Shown piece by piece: positions 1 through 11,795 of a DNA stretch of 64,000 nucleotides (position 1 is its first letter; each line of letters begins with the position of its first letter). This DNA comes from Acanthosepion esculentum (lineage: Eukaryota; Mollusca; Cephalopoda; Sepiida; Sepiidae), in the NCBI GenBank assembly GCA_964036315.1, contig OZ038487.1, positions 53,263,282 to 53,327,281 on the forward strand, given 5' to 3'. The translations under genes and the position numbers were made by a program. The notes below the pieces were generated by a model, which worked only from the letters and a program-made list of their open reading frames with translations, did not search any database and was not told where the DNA came from.

Positions 1-2474
1 GAAGAAGAACATTGCATCAAAGCATAGTAACCAGCCAATGAAGAACATTACATCAAAGCATAGTAACCAGCCAATGAAGAAGAAGATTGCATCAAAGCAT
101 AGTAACCAGCCAATGAAGAAGAAGATTGCATCAAAGCATAGTAACCAGCCAATGAAGAAGAACATTACATCAAAGCATAGTAACCAGCCAATGAAGAAGA
201 AGATTGCATCAAAGCATAGTAACCAGCCAATGAAGAAGAAGATTGCATCAAAGCATAGTAACCAGCCAATGAAGAAGAAGATTGCATCAAAGCATAGTAA
301 CCAGCCAATGAAGAAGAACATTACATCAAAGCATAGTAACCAGCCAATGAAGAAGAAGATTGCATCAAAGCATAGTAACCAGCCAATGAAGAAGAACATT
401 GCATCAAAGCATAGTAACCAGCCAATGAAGAAGAACATTACATCAAAGCATAGTAACCAGCCAATGAAGAAGAAGATTGCATCAAAGCATAGTAACCAGC
501 CAATGAAGAAGAACATTGCATCAAAGCATAGTAACCAGCCAATGAAGAAGAACATTACATCAAAGCATAGTAACCAGCCAATGAAGAAGAAGATTGCATC
601 AAAGCATAGTAACCAGCCAATGAAGAAGAACATTACATCAAAGCATAGTAACCAGCCAATGAAGAAGAAGATTGCATCAAAGCATAGTAACCAGCCAATG
701 AAGAAGAACATTGCATCAAAGCATAGTAACCAGCCAATGAAGAAGAAGATTGCATCAAAGCATAGTAACCAGCCAATGAAGAAGAACATTGCATCAAAGC
801 ATAGTAACCAGCCAATGAAGAAGAAGATTGCATCAAAGCATAGTAACCAGCCAATGAAGAAGAACATTGCATCAAAGCATAGTAACCAGCCAATGAAGAA
901 GAACATTACATCAAAACATAGTAACCAGCCAATGAAGAAGAAGATTGCATCAAAGCATAGTAACCAGCCAATGAAGAAGAACATTGCATCAAAGCATAGT
1001 AACCAGCCAATGAAGAAGAACATTACATCAAAGCATAGTAACCAGGCAATGAAGAAGAAGATTGCATCAAAGCATAGTAACCAGCCAATGAAGAAGAACA
1101 TTGCATCAAAGCATAGTAACCAGCCAATGAAGAAGAAGATTGCATCAAAGCATAGTAACCAGCCAATGAAGAAGAACATTGCATCAAAGCATAGTAACCA
1201 GCCAATGAAGAAGAACATTACATCAAAGCATAGTAACCAGCCAATGAAGAAGAAGATTGCATCAAAGCATAGTAACCAGCCAATGAAGAAGAACATTGCA
1301 TCAAAGCATAGTAACCAGCCAATGAAGAAGAACATTACATCAAAGCATAGTAACCAGCCAATGAAGAAGAAGATTGCATCAAAGCATAGTAACCAGCCAA
1401 TGAAGAAGAACATTGCATCAAAGCATAGTAACCAGCCAATGAAGAAGAACATTACATCAAAGCATAGTAACCAGCCAATGAAGAAGAAGATTGCATCAAA
1501 GCATAGTAACCAGCCAATGAAGAAGAACATTGCATCAAAGCATAGTAACCAGCCAATGAAGAAGAACATTGCATCAAAGCATAGTAACCAGCCAATGAAG
1601 AAGAACATTGCATCAAAGCATAGTAACCAGCCAATGAAGAAGAACATTACATCAAAGCATAGTAACCAGCCAATGAAGAAGAAGATTGCATCAAAGCATA
1701 GTAACCAGCCAATGAAGAAGAACATTGCATCAAAGCATAGTAACCAGCCAATGAAGAAGAACATTACATCAAAGCATAGTAACCAGCCAATGAAGAACAT
1801 TACATCAAAGCATAGTAACCAGCCAATGAAGAAGAAGATTGCATCAAAGCATAGTAACCAGCCAATGAAGAAGAAGATTGCATCAAAGCATAGTAACCAG
1901 CCAATGAAGAAGAACATTGCATCAAAGCATAGTAACCAGCCAATGAAGAAGAAGATTGCATCAAAGCATAGTAACCAGCCAATGAAGAAGAACATTGCAT
2001 CAAAGCATAGTAACCAGCCAATGAAGAAGAACATTACATCAAAGCATAGTAACCAGCCAATGAAGAAGAAGATTGCATCAAAGCATAGTAACCAGCCAAT
2101 GAAGAAGAACATTGCATCAAAGCATAGTAACCAGCCAATGAAGAAGAACATTACATCAAAGCATAGTAACCAGCCAATGAAGAAGAAGATTGCATCAAAG
2201 CATAGTAACCAGCCAATGAAGAAGAACATTGCATCAAAGCATACTAACCAGCCAATGAAGAAGAACATTGCATCAAAGCATAGTAACCAGCCAATGAAGA
2301 AGAACATTACATCAAAGCATAGTAACCAGCCAATGAAGAAGAACATTGCATCAAAGCATAGTAACCAGCCAATGAAGAAGAAGATTGCATCAAAGCATAG
2401 TAACCAGCCAATGAAGAAGAACATTACATCAAAGCATAGTAACCAGCCAATGAAGAACATTACATCAAAGCATA
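1..2474 (+). repeat. 39-bp minisatellite with higher-order structure
   Basis: About 63 tandem units run from the left edge to 2474, where the match stops mid-unit. The unit is 13 codons, translating as MKK[NK]I[AT]SKHSNQP. Three main variants occur: A (KKKIA), B (KKNIA) and C (KKNIT). A 36-bp unit lacking one AAG appears three times (from 38, 1792 and 2452). The order A-B-C recurs many times, giving a 117-bp higher-order unit, with local AA, AB-AB and BBB runs. Apart from the two variable codons only three other changes were noticed: a synonymous AAG to AAA near 915, a P to A change near 1046 and an S to T change near 2244. Low divergence implies recent expansion or homogenisation. The left end is outside the window. 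Confidence 0.97.
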
Positions 2475-2497
2475 TCCCAGTTCAATGCAGGTGCTGA
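2..2497 (+). other. Open frame through the minisatellite (probably passive)
   Basis: The plus frame is open from base 2 to a stop at 2495-2497 and would encode a basic K/S/N/H-rich repeat protein ending HIPVQCRC. Because the unit is a multiple of three, any stop-free frame stays open, so length is not evidence of coding. The variable sites are mostly non-synonymous (K/N, A/T, P/A, S/T) with one synonymous change, the opposite of purifying selection. The minus strand also has partly open frames. No splice context, signal peptide or domain is visible. Since the frame reaches the window edge, an upstream exon cannot be excluded. Confidence 0.2.
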
Positions 2498-2684
2498 TGA
2501 AACCATCTTTTAATACACTGTACAGCATGGAAAGCTCTGTTGACAGTTTTGTTATAAAAAATTTACTCCATTTAATTTCCTTCAGAGTAAATAATGATGA
2601 TTCTTTTGAACATATTTAGGATTTTTTTCTGATCTGTGGACTAATATATCCCTTGCTACCTGTTATATAGGAATAAAGTTTTGC
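2475..2684. other. Unclassified AT-rich flank
   Basis: Single-copy-looking AT-rich sequence between the minisatellite and the next repeat. No gene or repeat was recognised. Confidence 0.4.
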
Positions 2685-3110
2685 TGTTGACACTTGAGTT
2701 TGAACATAGATCGCCAGTGAGTAAATACGGGCGATCCCATTATTGAATTAAGTAGACCATGGGACCATAGAAGAAATGCACATCTGGGAGGTAGCGTCTG
2801 TTTAATTGATCGCTATATTCTAATCTATCCTCTATTACTATTTGGATCTGCATTTCTAGTCTATCCTCTATTACTATATGGATCCCTATTCTCTATTCTC
2901 TTCCCTACACTATTCTCTGTTCAGATCAATACAGTTGTTACTTTTTGAGCAAATATTATTAGTGCAAGTGTTATTCGAAGACGTCTGACACCAGTATTGT
3001 TAAACGGTGTATAATAGTGGTATCAGCGATTACAGAGTCTCTACTACAACAAGCATTACAAAAGTGACAACGAGTATTCGTTGGCATTACAAAAGTGGCA
3101 AAGAGTGTTT
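2685..3110 (+). mobile_element. LTR-like repeat, copy 1
   Basis: This segment is similar over most of its length to the reverse complement of 5180-5580. Shared blocks include the AGATCGCCAGTGAGTAA region near 2709, a TCTATCCTCTATTACTAT block that occurs twice here (near 2825 and 2864), and a block near 3010-3060 containing TGGTATCAGCGATTACAGAG. The last resembles the primer-binding site that follows a 5' LTR, and the repeat begins near a TG at 2685. No clean CA end, target duplication or gag-pol frame was found. LTR assignment is inference; the inverted homology is seen directly. Confidence 0.45.
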
Positions 3111-3849
3111 GCTGACATCACAAAACAACCGATGTAAGAATGCCTGCAACAGACATGGAATTGATGGGAATAATTACAGAAATAATTTTTATTTTGTCAG
3201 ATTGTCAGTGAAAAAATTGGCAATGTTGTCAACACTCTAATGTGGATGAAAAGTAGTTAATAACTCTGTAGTGCAAAAAATAAAACTTACCATAGGGTAG
3301 ATGAATACAAAGAGTCAACAGCCATCAAGCTAGAGGTAATGGCTCAATAAAGTCACCATGGAGAAGTCACTATCAATCCCAAGAATAGTCATGGCAATGA
3401 AGGCTATTCATCTTTAAAAATACAGAAACATTTGGAGAATCATTATCACTCAAATCCTGAAAGTGGGCAACATGCATTGCTTATTGTTTGGTCCTCATCA
3501 AACAACGATGATACAATTATTAACACTACAGAATCAATTAATACACCTCATCTAGGTCAGTGAACATCAGTATTGGACTACAAAAGACTTGATCAGAGAG
3601 ATTTGTGTGTGTGAAGACTGGATAAGGCTATGGGTCCAGACTGGCCTTGATTCTGTAATGTTGTCAGGTGTGTTCTCTTGGAGTTTGCAAGGAGCATTAG
3701 TGAAACTGATGTCTATCATAACAGATGATTCGGCATGTCAGCCATTGTACTATACAATGTAGACTGTAGTCCATGAGGTAACAAGGATACTATTATTAAC
3801 ACTATGTCATCAGATACTACACTTTACCTGGACCAGAAAACAAAACCAT
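3111..3849. other. Unclassified stretch
   Basis: No gene, RNA or confident repeat seen. Short frames only. It may be internal sequence of the LTR-like element to its left. Confidence 0.35.
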
Positions 3850-4530
3850 TGGACAGCTTGAACTGGACTTCTTGATTTCTTAATAAATCCACATGGAAAG
3901 TGTTCTAAGCCCAGTGAATACATTTTAATACTTCAGGCTCAACTGTCCTGAATTTTAAAAAAAGAATAAAATAAAATGGCTCAGCCTTTGTATCTTTTAT
4001 AACTTTAAAGAAAGAAAACTTTGGAAATAACATATTATCTAATGATAATAGAAACCATAAAATCTACTCAGTTTAATAAATATCGTCAAATTAATTTGAA
4101 AACTGATGACATCATTATTATTTTAAAGAGGAATTATTTAATGAATCAGCAGCTCTGAGCTAATGTTATCATTGGAGAATCAGTTTTTTTTTTTTAATTA
4201 AGTTAATTAAAGTTTCACTTTAAGAGAGAAAGAAAGATATGAGTCCTCATCACTCTATGAAGAGTATAGGGCCACAGCCTCACCAAGCTATATTGGCTTT
4301 CAAAGCAAGTAAGCTTTTTACAAGGGTAGTGCTGCCAGCTCTATACCTTAGCCGTCCTGAGACAGATTTTCCTTCTCTTAGACTGGTTGCAAACCAAGGC
4401 TAGTGCACTAAATCTACCCTGCTATTTAATGCATCGCTGAAAAGAGAAGAAAGTAAATTTAGCTGGAATTTGAACTCAGTAATTCAGTCTTCATTTCTGT
4501 ACCAATGACACATACACTATGCATACATCC
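3850..4530. repeat. ~660-bp dispersed repeat, copy 1 (ends in SINE tail)
   Basis: It aligns, with substitutions and small indels, to 9140-9800 in the same orientation. Strong blocks include TTAATAAATCCACATGGAAA near 3881, GGCTCAACTGTCCTGA near 3935, ATCATTGGAGAATCAG near 4167 and ATAGGGCCACAGCC near 4265. The right part (about 4375-4520) contains a minus-strand copy of the SINE-like tail seen at 9640, 11165, 42640 and 54400, including CCCTGCTATTTAAT. Confidence 0.8.
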
Positions 4531-5179
4531 ACCTTCACTTCAAAGCTTAAATTAAATCTCTGTTTATTTTAGAATTATTAATACAATAATTGTTTATAGA
4601 TGAATTCTATTTTATTTCATTACCATATGTTCAAGATGTGTATATGATAAAACATTTTTACTAGGCTTAAAAAGCTAATAAAAAGTTTATCTACCATTTC
4701 AATTAATATTTTTGTTTTAACTTAAAAAAGAAATTTCCTGTCATATTATAGTTTATTTTGGATTCAGTGATTAACAAACTTTCATTTTTTAATTCATGAA
4801 ATACTTTCTTGAAAAGATGAAAATTATTTTTGTCCTTGAATTTTGTATTTGAATATAATGAGTGCTGTATATAAAATACAATGAGTGTTTATATCAAATT
4901 TTCTATGGATCAAAACACAAATCAGTTGAAACTAAATTTAAGCCTCGATATATTTTGCTTTTTGTTCTTACCAGATTAGAACAAAATAAATGGCCATTTT
5001 GAACCACAAAATTTCTTATATTCAGATCAAAAATCAATTTTTTTGAGCAATTGAAAAAGTGGCATCATGTTACCTGGTCTGACAAGTCATATTTTAGGAG
5101 GACAGTTGAGTTTTACATATGAAGGAAATTGTTTTGAGGCTATAGAAGCAGCTCATCAGCATAGTGTTGTGAAATATGA
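4531..5179. other. AT-rich unclassified stretch
   Basis: Mostly A/T with short frames. The minus strand near 5060-5130 gives short gag-like words next to the minus LTR-like copy, but they are too broken to call. Confidence 0.3.
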
Positions 5180-5580
5180 TGATAGCTCTGTAATTGTGTT
5201 GTTTGTTTTCTTTGTATTTGTTTTGTTATTCCTTGATGGCTTCACTTGTCACTTTTGCTATGTCAAACAAAAGCTTGTTATCACTTCCTTGTTATATTTG
5301 AGACTTCGTAGACATCGGTATTAGTAGTAACAACTTCCAATAATATCCATACTAGTAATACTTGTTCAAGTAGTAATCATCAACTAGTATAATGATCAGA
5401 AGAGAATTGTAATCCATATAGTATCAGAGTAAAGAGAGTGAATGTATAGCAATAGTGGATAGACAAGAAGACTATTGTCATCATGCTACTTCCTATTTAT
5501 TCACTTCCTTTATGATCACATGATCTACTTAATAATGGAATCACCCTTGTTACTCACTGGTGATCTAGTTTTAAACCACA
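5180..5580 (-). mobile_element. LTR-like repeat, copy 2 (inverted)
   Basis: Reverse complement of this block matches 2685-3110. Matching parts include AGATCACCAGTGAGTAA near 5562, CTATATGGAT near 5417 and the run CTAATACCGATGTCTACGAA near 5307. Divergence is considerable. The opposite orientation relative to copy 1 argues against the two being the LTRs of one provirus-like insertion. Confidence 0.45.
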
Positions 5581-6004
5581 GTGTTGGCAATGACACTTAC
5601 TCTTATACAACAATTTGTTAGGGTTCACAATGGAAATAAGTGAAACTAGAATCTACCTTGACAGATGTGACACACAGATCTTGTTGACAACTAATTGTTA
5701 CCATTTATGCTTGTCATGTTTCCCAGTGCTGATGGTTCACTCCAACAAGATAAAACAATCTCTTAACATGTATGGGTGATAGGAAACTTATTTTAGGAAC
5801 ATTTCGCTAGCATTTACAGTTCATTAGCCCTATTCTTAAAGCTCCATCAAGTAAGTATGGCACTTTGAGCCTTACTCAATAAACACAACTGTGATTGACA
5901 ACCCTAAAATAAGTCTTGAAAATCTTGCAATGCCCTTAGCACCTCATAGATTCAATACTATGTTGAATAGATACCATTATTCTGGTGAGGAGAAATCATC
6001 ATCT
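5581..6004. other. Unclassified stretch
   Basis: No gene or repeat family recognised between the LTR-like repeat and an RTE fragment. Confidence 0.35.
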
Positions 6005-6592
6005 TTTATGTGGCATGTGTCTTTAGGACATGGGCGATCATGGCTCACCACAACTTCCCATCCTTTGTAGCTCTTAGTTCTGCCATCCATTCAGACAAGC
6101 TCATCAGAGAGGTGACTCTCTGCCTTCCACTATCACTTTTGCCTTATATCTGTTCTGTGGGTCTCAAATTCTCCAAGCCATCCTTCCTCATTATGAATTC
6201 AAGGAATTTCAATTATCTTTTTCTGATTCTGAGTATGTGTCCTTTTTGTTTCCATTTTCCTTGCTTGTTGCTTACATGCTCTGTCCATGGTATTCTCTTC
6301 ATCCTTCTGTAGAATCACATTTCTGTTGTCATAAGTTTTTCCTTCGTCTATGAGATTGTTCAACATTCACTGCCATATAGGAAGATTGATATTATATAGC
6401 AGTTGAGAACTTTTTCTATTTTTCTTATGAAGTTTTATTGTTTCTTAATACTTTGCTTAGCTTTTAGAATGCATGTTTTGCTCTTCCAATGTGTGTTGGA
6501 ATTTCAGTGTCAAATTTTTGTCATCTATAAAAACACTTCCTAAATATTTAAATCTTAATACTTGTTTAATTTTACACTGAAGTTTATATTAT
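6005..6592 (-). pseudogene. RTE/BovB-like LINE C-terminal fragment
   Basis: Read on the minus strand this is the end of the reverse transcriptase ORF of an RTE/BovB-like LINE. It includes the words for FYRRM, PWTEHV, KRKFLGH-type and KAMIAHVL-type segments, broken by stops and shifts. The 3' limit is near 6005, where the antisense of a CATGGCACAT-like end sits. Many other copies with the same boundaries occur in the window (see 10090, 41465 minus; 18003, 46630, 49985, 55030, 55825 plus). The catalytic core is absent. Confidence 0.75.
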
Positions 6593-6619
6593 GTACATAT
6601 CTAAAAGCTATCTAGGCTA

Positions 6620-6708
6620 TGATATTATTATATGTACATATAATATCATTATTAATATATATATGTATATTATTTTATATATAATTATTATTATATATAT
6701 CATGATTA

Positions 6709-6745
<37 letters not shown>

Positions 6746-6870
6746 ATAATTATTATATATATTATATCATGTCATAATCTAGATATCATTATTGCCATAT
6801 ATGTATGTATGTATATATGTATGCATGCATGAATCATATCTATACTATTATATATACCATACTGAAACAT
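6620..6870. repeat. (TA)n-rich tract
   Basis: Imperfect TA/TATG microsatellite with a pure run at about 6711-6742 and TATGTATG interruptions near 6800. Confidence 0.9.
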
Positions 6871-8244
6871 GGTGAGCAGTATCTGATCAGTACTAAAAAT
6901 ATAAGATGAGATATCTCTACATGTGTACAGTAGAGCAAAATCAGTCTACACCTGCAGATTAAATAAAAGGTTGATTGAAATTCCCTGATGTTTAATGGGA
7001 TTGAAAGATACCTGAAGAATGGTCAACAGCTGAAATAATGGGATAATGGCAACAAAGATGAGGACATCAGTCCAATGTAAATAAGATAAAATGTTTGAGA
7101 ATGAAAAAAACTTAAGCATGTTTTTAATGAAAAACGTTTTCAGAAAGTATCAACTAAATGTTGATCCCCTTAAAAGTATTTTAAGACAAACTTATGAATT
7201 CCATCATGATTTTTCTCATAAAAACACTGAAATACCCTGTTAACTTCTTCTAGTCACTGAAATGTCTATATCTTTGTTGGAAGTTTCTTTGTTTGTGACC
7301 TCAACCCATCCAAGACAAAGAAACTTTAACATTAAACTAGTGGAAGTTATTGTCATTATAAGCTGTGTAGTTGCAAATCTTATAAGTATTCTTTTATGTG
7401 CCATCTTCTCTCAAGATATAGGAGGTCATAGCACTCTACAACTTCCTATTGTTGTGTCCATAAAAATAAATGAATAAAAATTAATTATATTGTCAAAAAT
7501 AATTATAAAAATTATAATTATCATTAATTCACTCATTCAAAACCAATGAGAATCAACCCAACTTTTCTCCTCTACACACACAAAAATGTGACATTCTCAT
7601 GATCAGACAAGCAGTTCACACAGACTGGTCATAAACACGTGCAGCAACAAATATTTCTTCTTTTTTTCTATTCATAATAGTAATATTTATCTTTTATCAC
7701 TCTTTCTTTAGTTAAAAAAAAACCAGACACATCTTATATTTTCTAACTAAATTATGTGGAAACTCATTACACACATCTATAAAAAAAAGTATACGAGAAA
7801 AACTGTATCCACTTTACTTATTCTTTATCTTATCCTTAGTAATCATGTCCACGCAAACATGTATATGCATATGTATTCAATTGTGAAAGCAGAATAATGT
7901 ATATCATGTTTTTATTATTTCAAACCTCCCAAGAGCTTTGAAGTAATAAAATTTAAAATTTTGGTATTAAATGATCCATAAGGGGTTGATATGCCATAAA
8001 CGAACAAATCAATCAATTTTGTGGCTCACAATTTGGATTGCTCTTCTTGATAATACGCATATATTTTGTCTTCTTAGTTTATTGTTAATAAGCATTAGTA
8101 CAGTGCTTAATAGAAGATATTAAATCCTAATTAAAACCAAATTTGACTTTTAATCAAAATATTAAAATAATCAAAAACTATTATAATCATCATCATCATT
8201 ATTATTATTTGAAATAAACTTTTAATTTTAAAAGAAGAATCAGC
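6871..8244. other. Unclassified AT-rich stretch
   Basis: Includes a 71-codon frame at 7262-7477 with a hydrophobic middle, but without codon bias, homology or context to support a gene. Nothing else recognised. Confidence 0.35.
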
Positions 8245-8650
8245 AATATTATTGGTCCTGATCTGGTGGATCACCACTGTGTATTTTCTATAAATAATTT
8301 CATGGTAATTGTTCAAATGAGCTCTTTGCTATGGTAGCTAGACTTTTTGAATTTAAGTGCAGTACTAAACTGGCATCAAAATCTCATTAATTTACAGTTG
8401 AACTGGCTAAATGTAACTGTAAATTCTATGCTAACAGTTTCTTTTCTCATACTTCTTGCTTGTGGAACTCCCTTCCAGCTCCATGCTTTCCAGACAAAAA
8501 ATTTAAATGTTAATTGCTATCTACTATCCTCCTGATTACTCTTCCCACTCATTATTAATGTTTCTGCTCCTAATTCTTCTACACCTTGTAATCCCTTGTG
8601 TCTTAGTAGCTTTATTGCCTTGCTTGGGGTGATATCAATTTTTTTTAAAA
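8245..8650 (+). mobile_element. Jockey/CR1-like LINE 3' end, degenerate
   Basis: It follows the same order as the better copy at 62092-62680. A GGTCCTGATCTG block comes first, then an ATTTCATGGTAATTG block (YFHGNC in the intact copy), then TGTGGAACTCCCTTCCAG (WNSLP) at about 8461. A pyrimidine-rich 3' UTR follows, ending in GCCTTGCTTGGGGTGA at about 8619-8634 and then a T/A-rich end. Stops and substitutions show it is dead. Confidence 0.8.
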
Positions 8651-9139
8651 TAAGAGTAAAAACAAAGAAAAAAATTGTGGAGCTCATTTGAAAGTTATTG
8701 AAAGCCTAATGATAAATAAAGTTATTTTGTATTTGTTATTTTGAAGAGAACATGACAGATGACATAACTTATTCAAAGCTTCTAAAAAATGATGCAATAG
8801 TTTAAGAATTTAGTTAATCAGGGCAAAACTAAGACTAATTCTAACATTATTATTATGATTGTTCTGCCGGGAGGAAGAAATGCTTTTCATATTTCATGGC
8901 ATTCAGTTGTTTGGATCAAAGACTAATAAAACCTCCTAGACTCAAGGCAAAAGGTGAAATAAGCAAAAGGTCAATGTTTGAACTGGAGATTCTTGACATT
9001 TCAGAGTGAGTAAAATCAACTGCAAGGCTTTTTAGGCAAGAATGAATATATTTTAATTTCTCTGTTTTCATCAGATAAAATATTAATCACACCTTTACAA
9101 ATTTTCTTCTGGGCTCAAATAATAAAAGCCTTCAACTCA
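8651..9139. other. Unclassified stretch
   Basis: AT-rich, no gene or repeat recognised. Confidence 0.3.
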
Positions 9140-9800
9140 GCACTGAACTTGAACCTCTTGACATTTTTCTTAATAAATCCACATGGAAAGTGTTCTGATC
9201 CCAGTGAATACATTTTAATACTTTTGGCTCAACTGTCCTGATCCCCCCAAAAAAGAAAGAACTTGACCTTTGCATCTATTATAACTTTAAAGAAAGGAAA
9301 CTTTAAACGTATCATGGAACCTAATATTAAAAGAAAGCAATCATAAAATCTACTCAGCACAATAAATGTGTTTTAATTAGTTGGAAAAGTGATGACTCCT
9401 TTATTATTTTGAAGAGAGATTATTATGAATCAATGGCTCAATATGAAGTCTGGGACTAATGATATCATTGGAGAATCAGAATCTGTTCTTATATTAAAGA
9501 AGTCTTTATTTTAAAAGAGAGATGAGCCCGTCTACACTCAATCTGGATTATAGGGCCACAGCCTTTTCAGACTATCATTCATCATTATCAGTTGCCAGCT
9601 CCAATCCCAACCTGTTTAAACTTCAGAGTGGTTACCATCAAAGACTAGAAACCCCAGTCTGCCCTCCTATTTAACCTATAGCTGCTGAGAGAATAAATTG
9701 ATTCATACTTTTCCCATGGGTAATTAAACAAAAGTGAATACAATAACCTTGGCCAGAATTTGAAGTCAGCATGCCGATCCCTGTTTACTTTTTCACAGTT
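9140..9800. repeat. ~660-bp dispersed repeat, copy 2 (ends in SINE tail)
   Basis: Partner of 3850-4530. Colinear blocks include TTAATAAATCCACATGGAAA near 9171, ATCATTGGAGAATCAG near 9463 and ATAGGGCCACAGCC near 9550. The end, about 9635-9790, is a minus-strand SINE-like tail with CTATAGCTGCTGAGAG, GATTCATACTTTTCCCATGG and an AATTTGAAGTCAGC segment that is an antisense B-box-like sequence. Confidence 0.8.
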
Positions 9801-10089
9801 TTAAATCTTAGACTGGATTCATGCCTTTCTCTGTGGTATTAGTGCAAAGGGAGGCTGCAGACTAGGCTAGAACTTGAACTTGCCTATTGGGTCTTCCACT
9901 CCAATAACCATAATACAATATGCATATCACCTAGTTTGGTTAAAGTTTTATTTAAGGTTTTATTTTAAGGTTCAAAGATTGTGAGACTTTAGTATTAAAT
10001 TAAATAGTTTTATTTTGCTTCTTAAAACATTATCTTGTATTTTTATTTTCGTAAATTTTTTATCTTGCATTTTTCTCTTTCTTCTATGT
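9801..10089. other. SINE-like fragment and AT-rich sequence
   Basis: Near 9820-9935, GACTAGGCTAGAACTTGAAC and surrounding sequence resemble the outer part of the SINE-tail repeats at 4385 and 42650. The rest is AT-rich filler. Confidence 0.35.
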
Positions 10090-10900
10090 GTCATGGTCCT
10101 TCGGGATATTGGGGATTATTGCTCTTCACAATTTTCTGTCCTTTGTAGCCCATAATAAATTTTGTCCTTTTTGTTATCTCTCATGAACCTTGCTCTACTA
10201 TCCATTTACTTAAGCTCACTCGGTAGGTTAGGTTATGTGTTGTTTTCCTCTGTTTCTTTTGCCTTCAGTATGTCCTGTTAGTATCAAACTTTCCAAGCAC
10301 TTTTTCCTCATTCCTAGAAATGTCAACTGTTTCTTCCTGATCCCAAGTATAAATGTCTTTTTGTTTCCATTTTCTCTAAAACTTTGTTGTTGTTCATATG
10401 TTTGGTCCATGGTATTTTTAAAATACTTCTGTAGAACCTATTGCTATTGTTTCAAGTCTCATCTTCCTCCGTGAGGAGATTGTCTAACATTCAAATATAG
10501 GAGAACTGATATTACATAACAATTCAGTACTCTTTTCTTTGTTTCTAACACAATTTTCCTGTTTCTTAATATTTTGTTTAGCTTTTTGAAGACATCTTTC
10601 ACTATCCCATGTGAATATGTGCCTTCAGATTTCTGTGTCCTCTGTTAAAACAATTCCCAGATATTTAAATTTTTGTATTGGTTTGATTTCAGTATCTCCA
10701 ATTTTTATTTTGTATGCTGAACTGTTCCTTTTGTTAACAACCATGCATTCCGTCTTCTTGCAATTGATGTTTAGTCCTTTCTTTGCACTTTCTTTCACTA
10801 ACTTCTGTAGGAGTTCTTGTACTTTAATGAAATATTGTCTCATGTTATCCTCCAGGAGGAAAGACCTCTTTCTGTTAACCTCTTCTATCAAAAATGTTTG
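10090..10900 (-). pseudogene. RTE/BovB-like LINE C-terminal fragment (long)
   Basis: One of the longer RTE copies. Reading the minus strand from about 10891, an intact 88-codon stretch contains EVNRKRSF, KVQELLQKLVKESAKKGLNI, KKTECMVVNKR and KFKYLGIVLTEDTEI. This is the region just after the polymerase active site (thumb and connection). Further downstream come antisense blocks for FYRRM, the GH(I/M)MRKE segment and the terminal conserved block. Stops and frameshifts separate the parts. The palm motif is missing, so this is a 5'-truncated dead copy. Confidence 0.8.
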
Positions 10901-11159
10901 CTACTTTTGATGCGTCAGTTTAAAATCATAATAGGGCTCTACCATGATAACCTCAGAAACTAGCAATAGACGGTCAAGGACTACTCTATTGCAATACCAC
11001 TAAATATTCTTGATACTAGCCCAAAGATTAGTCTACCTTTCTCATTGCCTTGTTAGTGTTAGTTGACTATTTCCACGAGAACCAAAGCTGAAAACCAGAC
11101 ATCACCTCTATATCCAGCCTCAAATATTGCTGTTGAAAAATCATTTTTCATGTACATCT
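10901..11159. other. Unclassified stretch
   Basis: No gene or repeat recognised. Confidence 0.3.
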
Positions 11160-11164
11160 TCAGG

Positions 11165-11335
11165 ATGTGGTGTAAGGGATGGTAGCTCACATTGAGAAAT
11201 CAGAGAGCCAAGTTCAAATTCCAGTTGGGTTTGTTACATTCACTTTCATGTAAATAGCCTTGGAAAAGGTCTGAATCCATCTCCTTCCACCAGTTATGGA
11301 TTAAATAGCAGGATTTAAATCAGAAAAATCATTGT
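11165..11335 (+). repeat. tRNA-headed SINE-like element
   Basis: TGGTAGCTCACATTGAG at 11180 fits an RNA polymerase III A box, and AAGTTCAAATTCC at 11210 fits a B box. A tail shared with minus-strand copies at 4375, 9635, 42640, 54115 and 54400 follows: CACTTTCATGTAAATA, then CTGAATCCATCTCC, then CAGTTATGGATTAAATAGCA. This copy defines the transcription direction of the family. Confidence 0.7.
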
Positions 11336-11399
11336 TATTCTCAAAATAATGCTAGTTCCATATTCATCCACTAAAAGTGAAAAGAATTACAATCCAAAA

Positions 11400-11795
11400 T
11401 ATGCTTTGGCTTTAAATAAATTGTTCTAATGAGCTCTCCAGTTAGGTACATCAACTGCATAAATTTATGCTTATTAGTAGATTGACAACTTGGTTTTACT
11501 ATTTTACTGCTGAAATAGTTACATGTAACCATAAGTTCTATTCTAATAATTTATTTTCTCTCACTTCTTGCCTATGGAACTCTCTTCCTGTTTCTTGCTT
11601 CCCTGCCATCTAAAATGTTCAAATATTTAAAAGGAACATCAGTCGCCATCTTCTACCTTCCTGAATTCTGTTCTTTTATTGTACTTTCTCCTCATTAAAG
11701 TCTTCCTGTTCTCTTTCACCTTCAGTAATTCTTTATGTTTTAGTGGCATTATCACCTTGCATGGGGTGAATTGCTAAAAAAAATAATTCACCAAG
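11400..11795 (+). mobile_element. Jockey/CR1-like LINE 3' end, degenerate
   Basis: Same order as 8245-8650, with TATGGAACTCTCTTCCTG near 11571 as the WNSLP block. A pyrimidine-rich 3' UTR follows, then a tail motif changed to CCTTGCATGGGGTGAA near 11755 and an A-rich end. Confidence 0.75.

Noticed and set aside
1..2474. CRISPR-like direct repeats
   Set aside because: Units are contiguous 39-mers with no unique spacers, in a eukaryotic-type context; this is a minisatellite.
5067..5324. 85-codon frame with a hydrophobic segment
   Set aside because: Lies over the antisense LTR-like repeat and its inner flank; no homology or coding signal.
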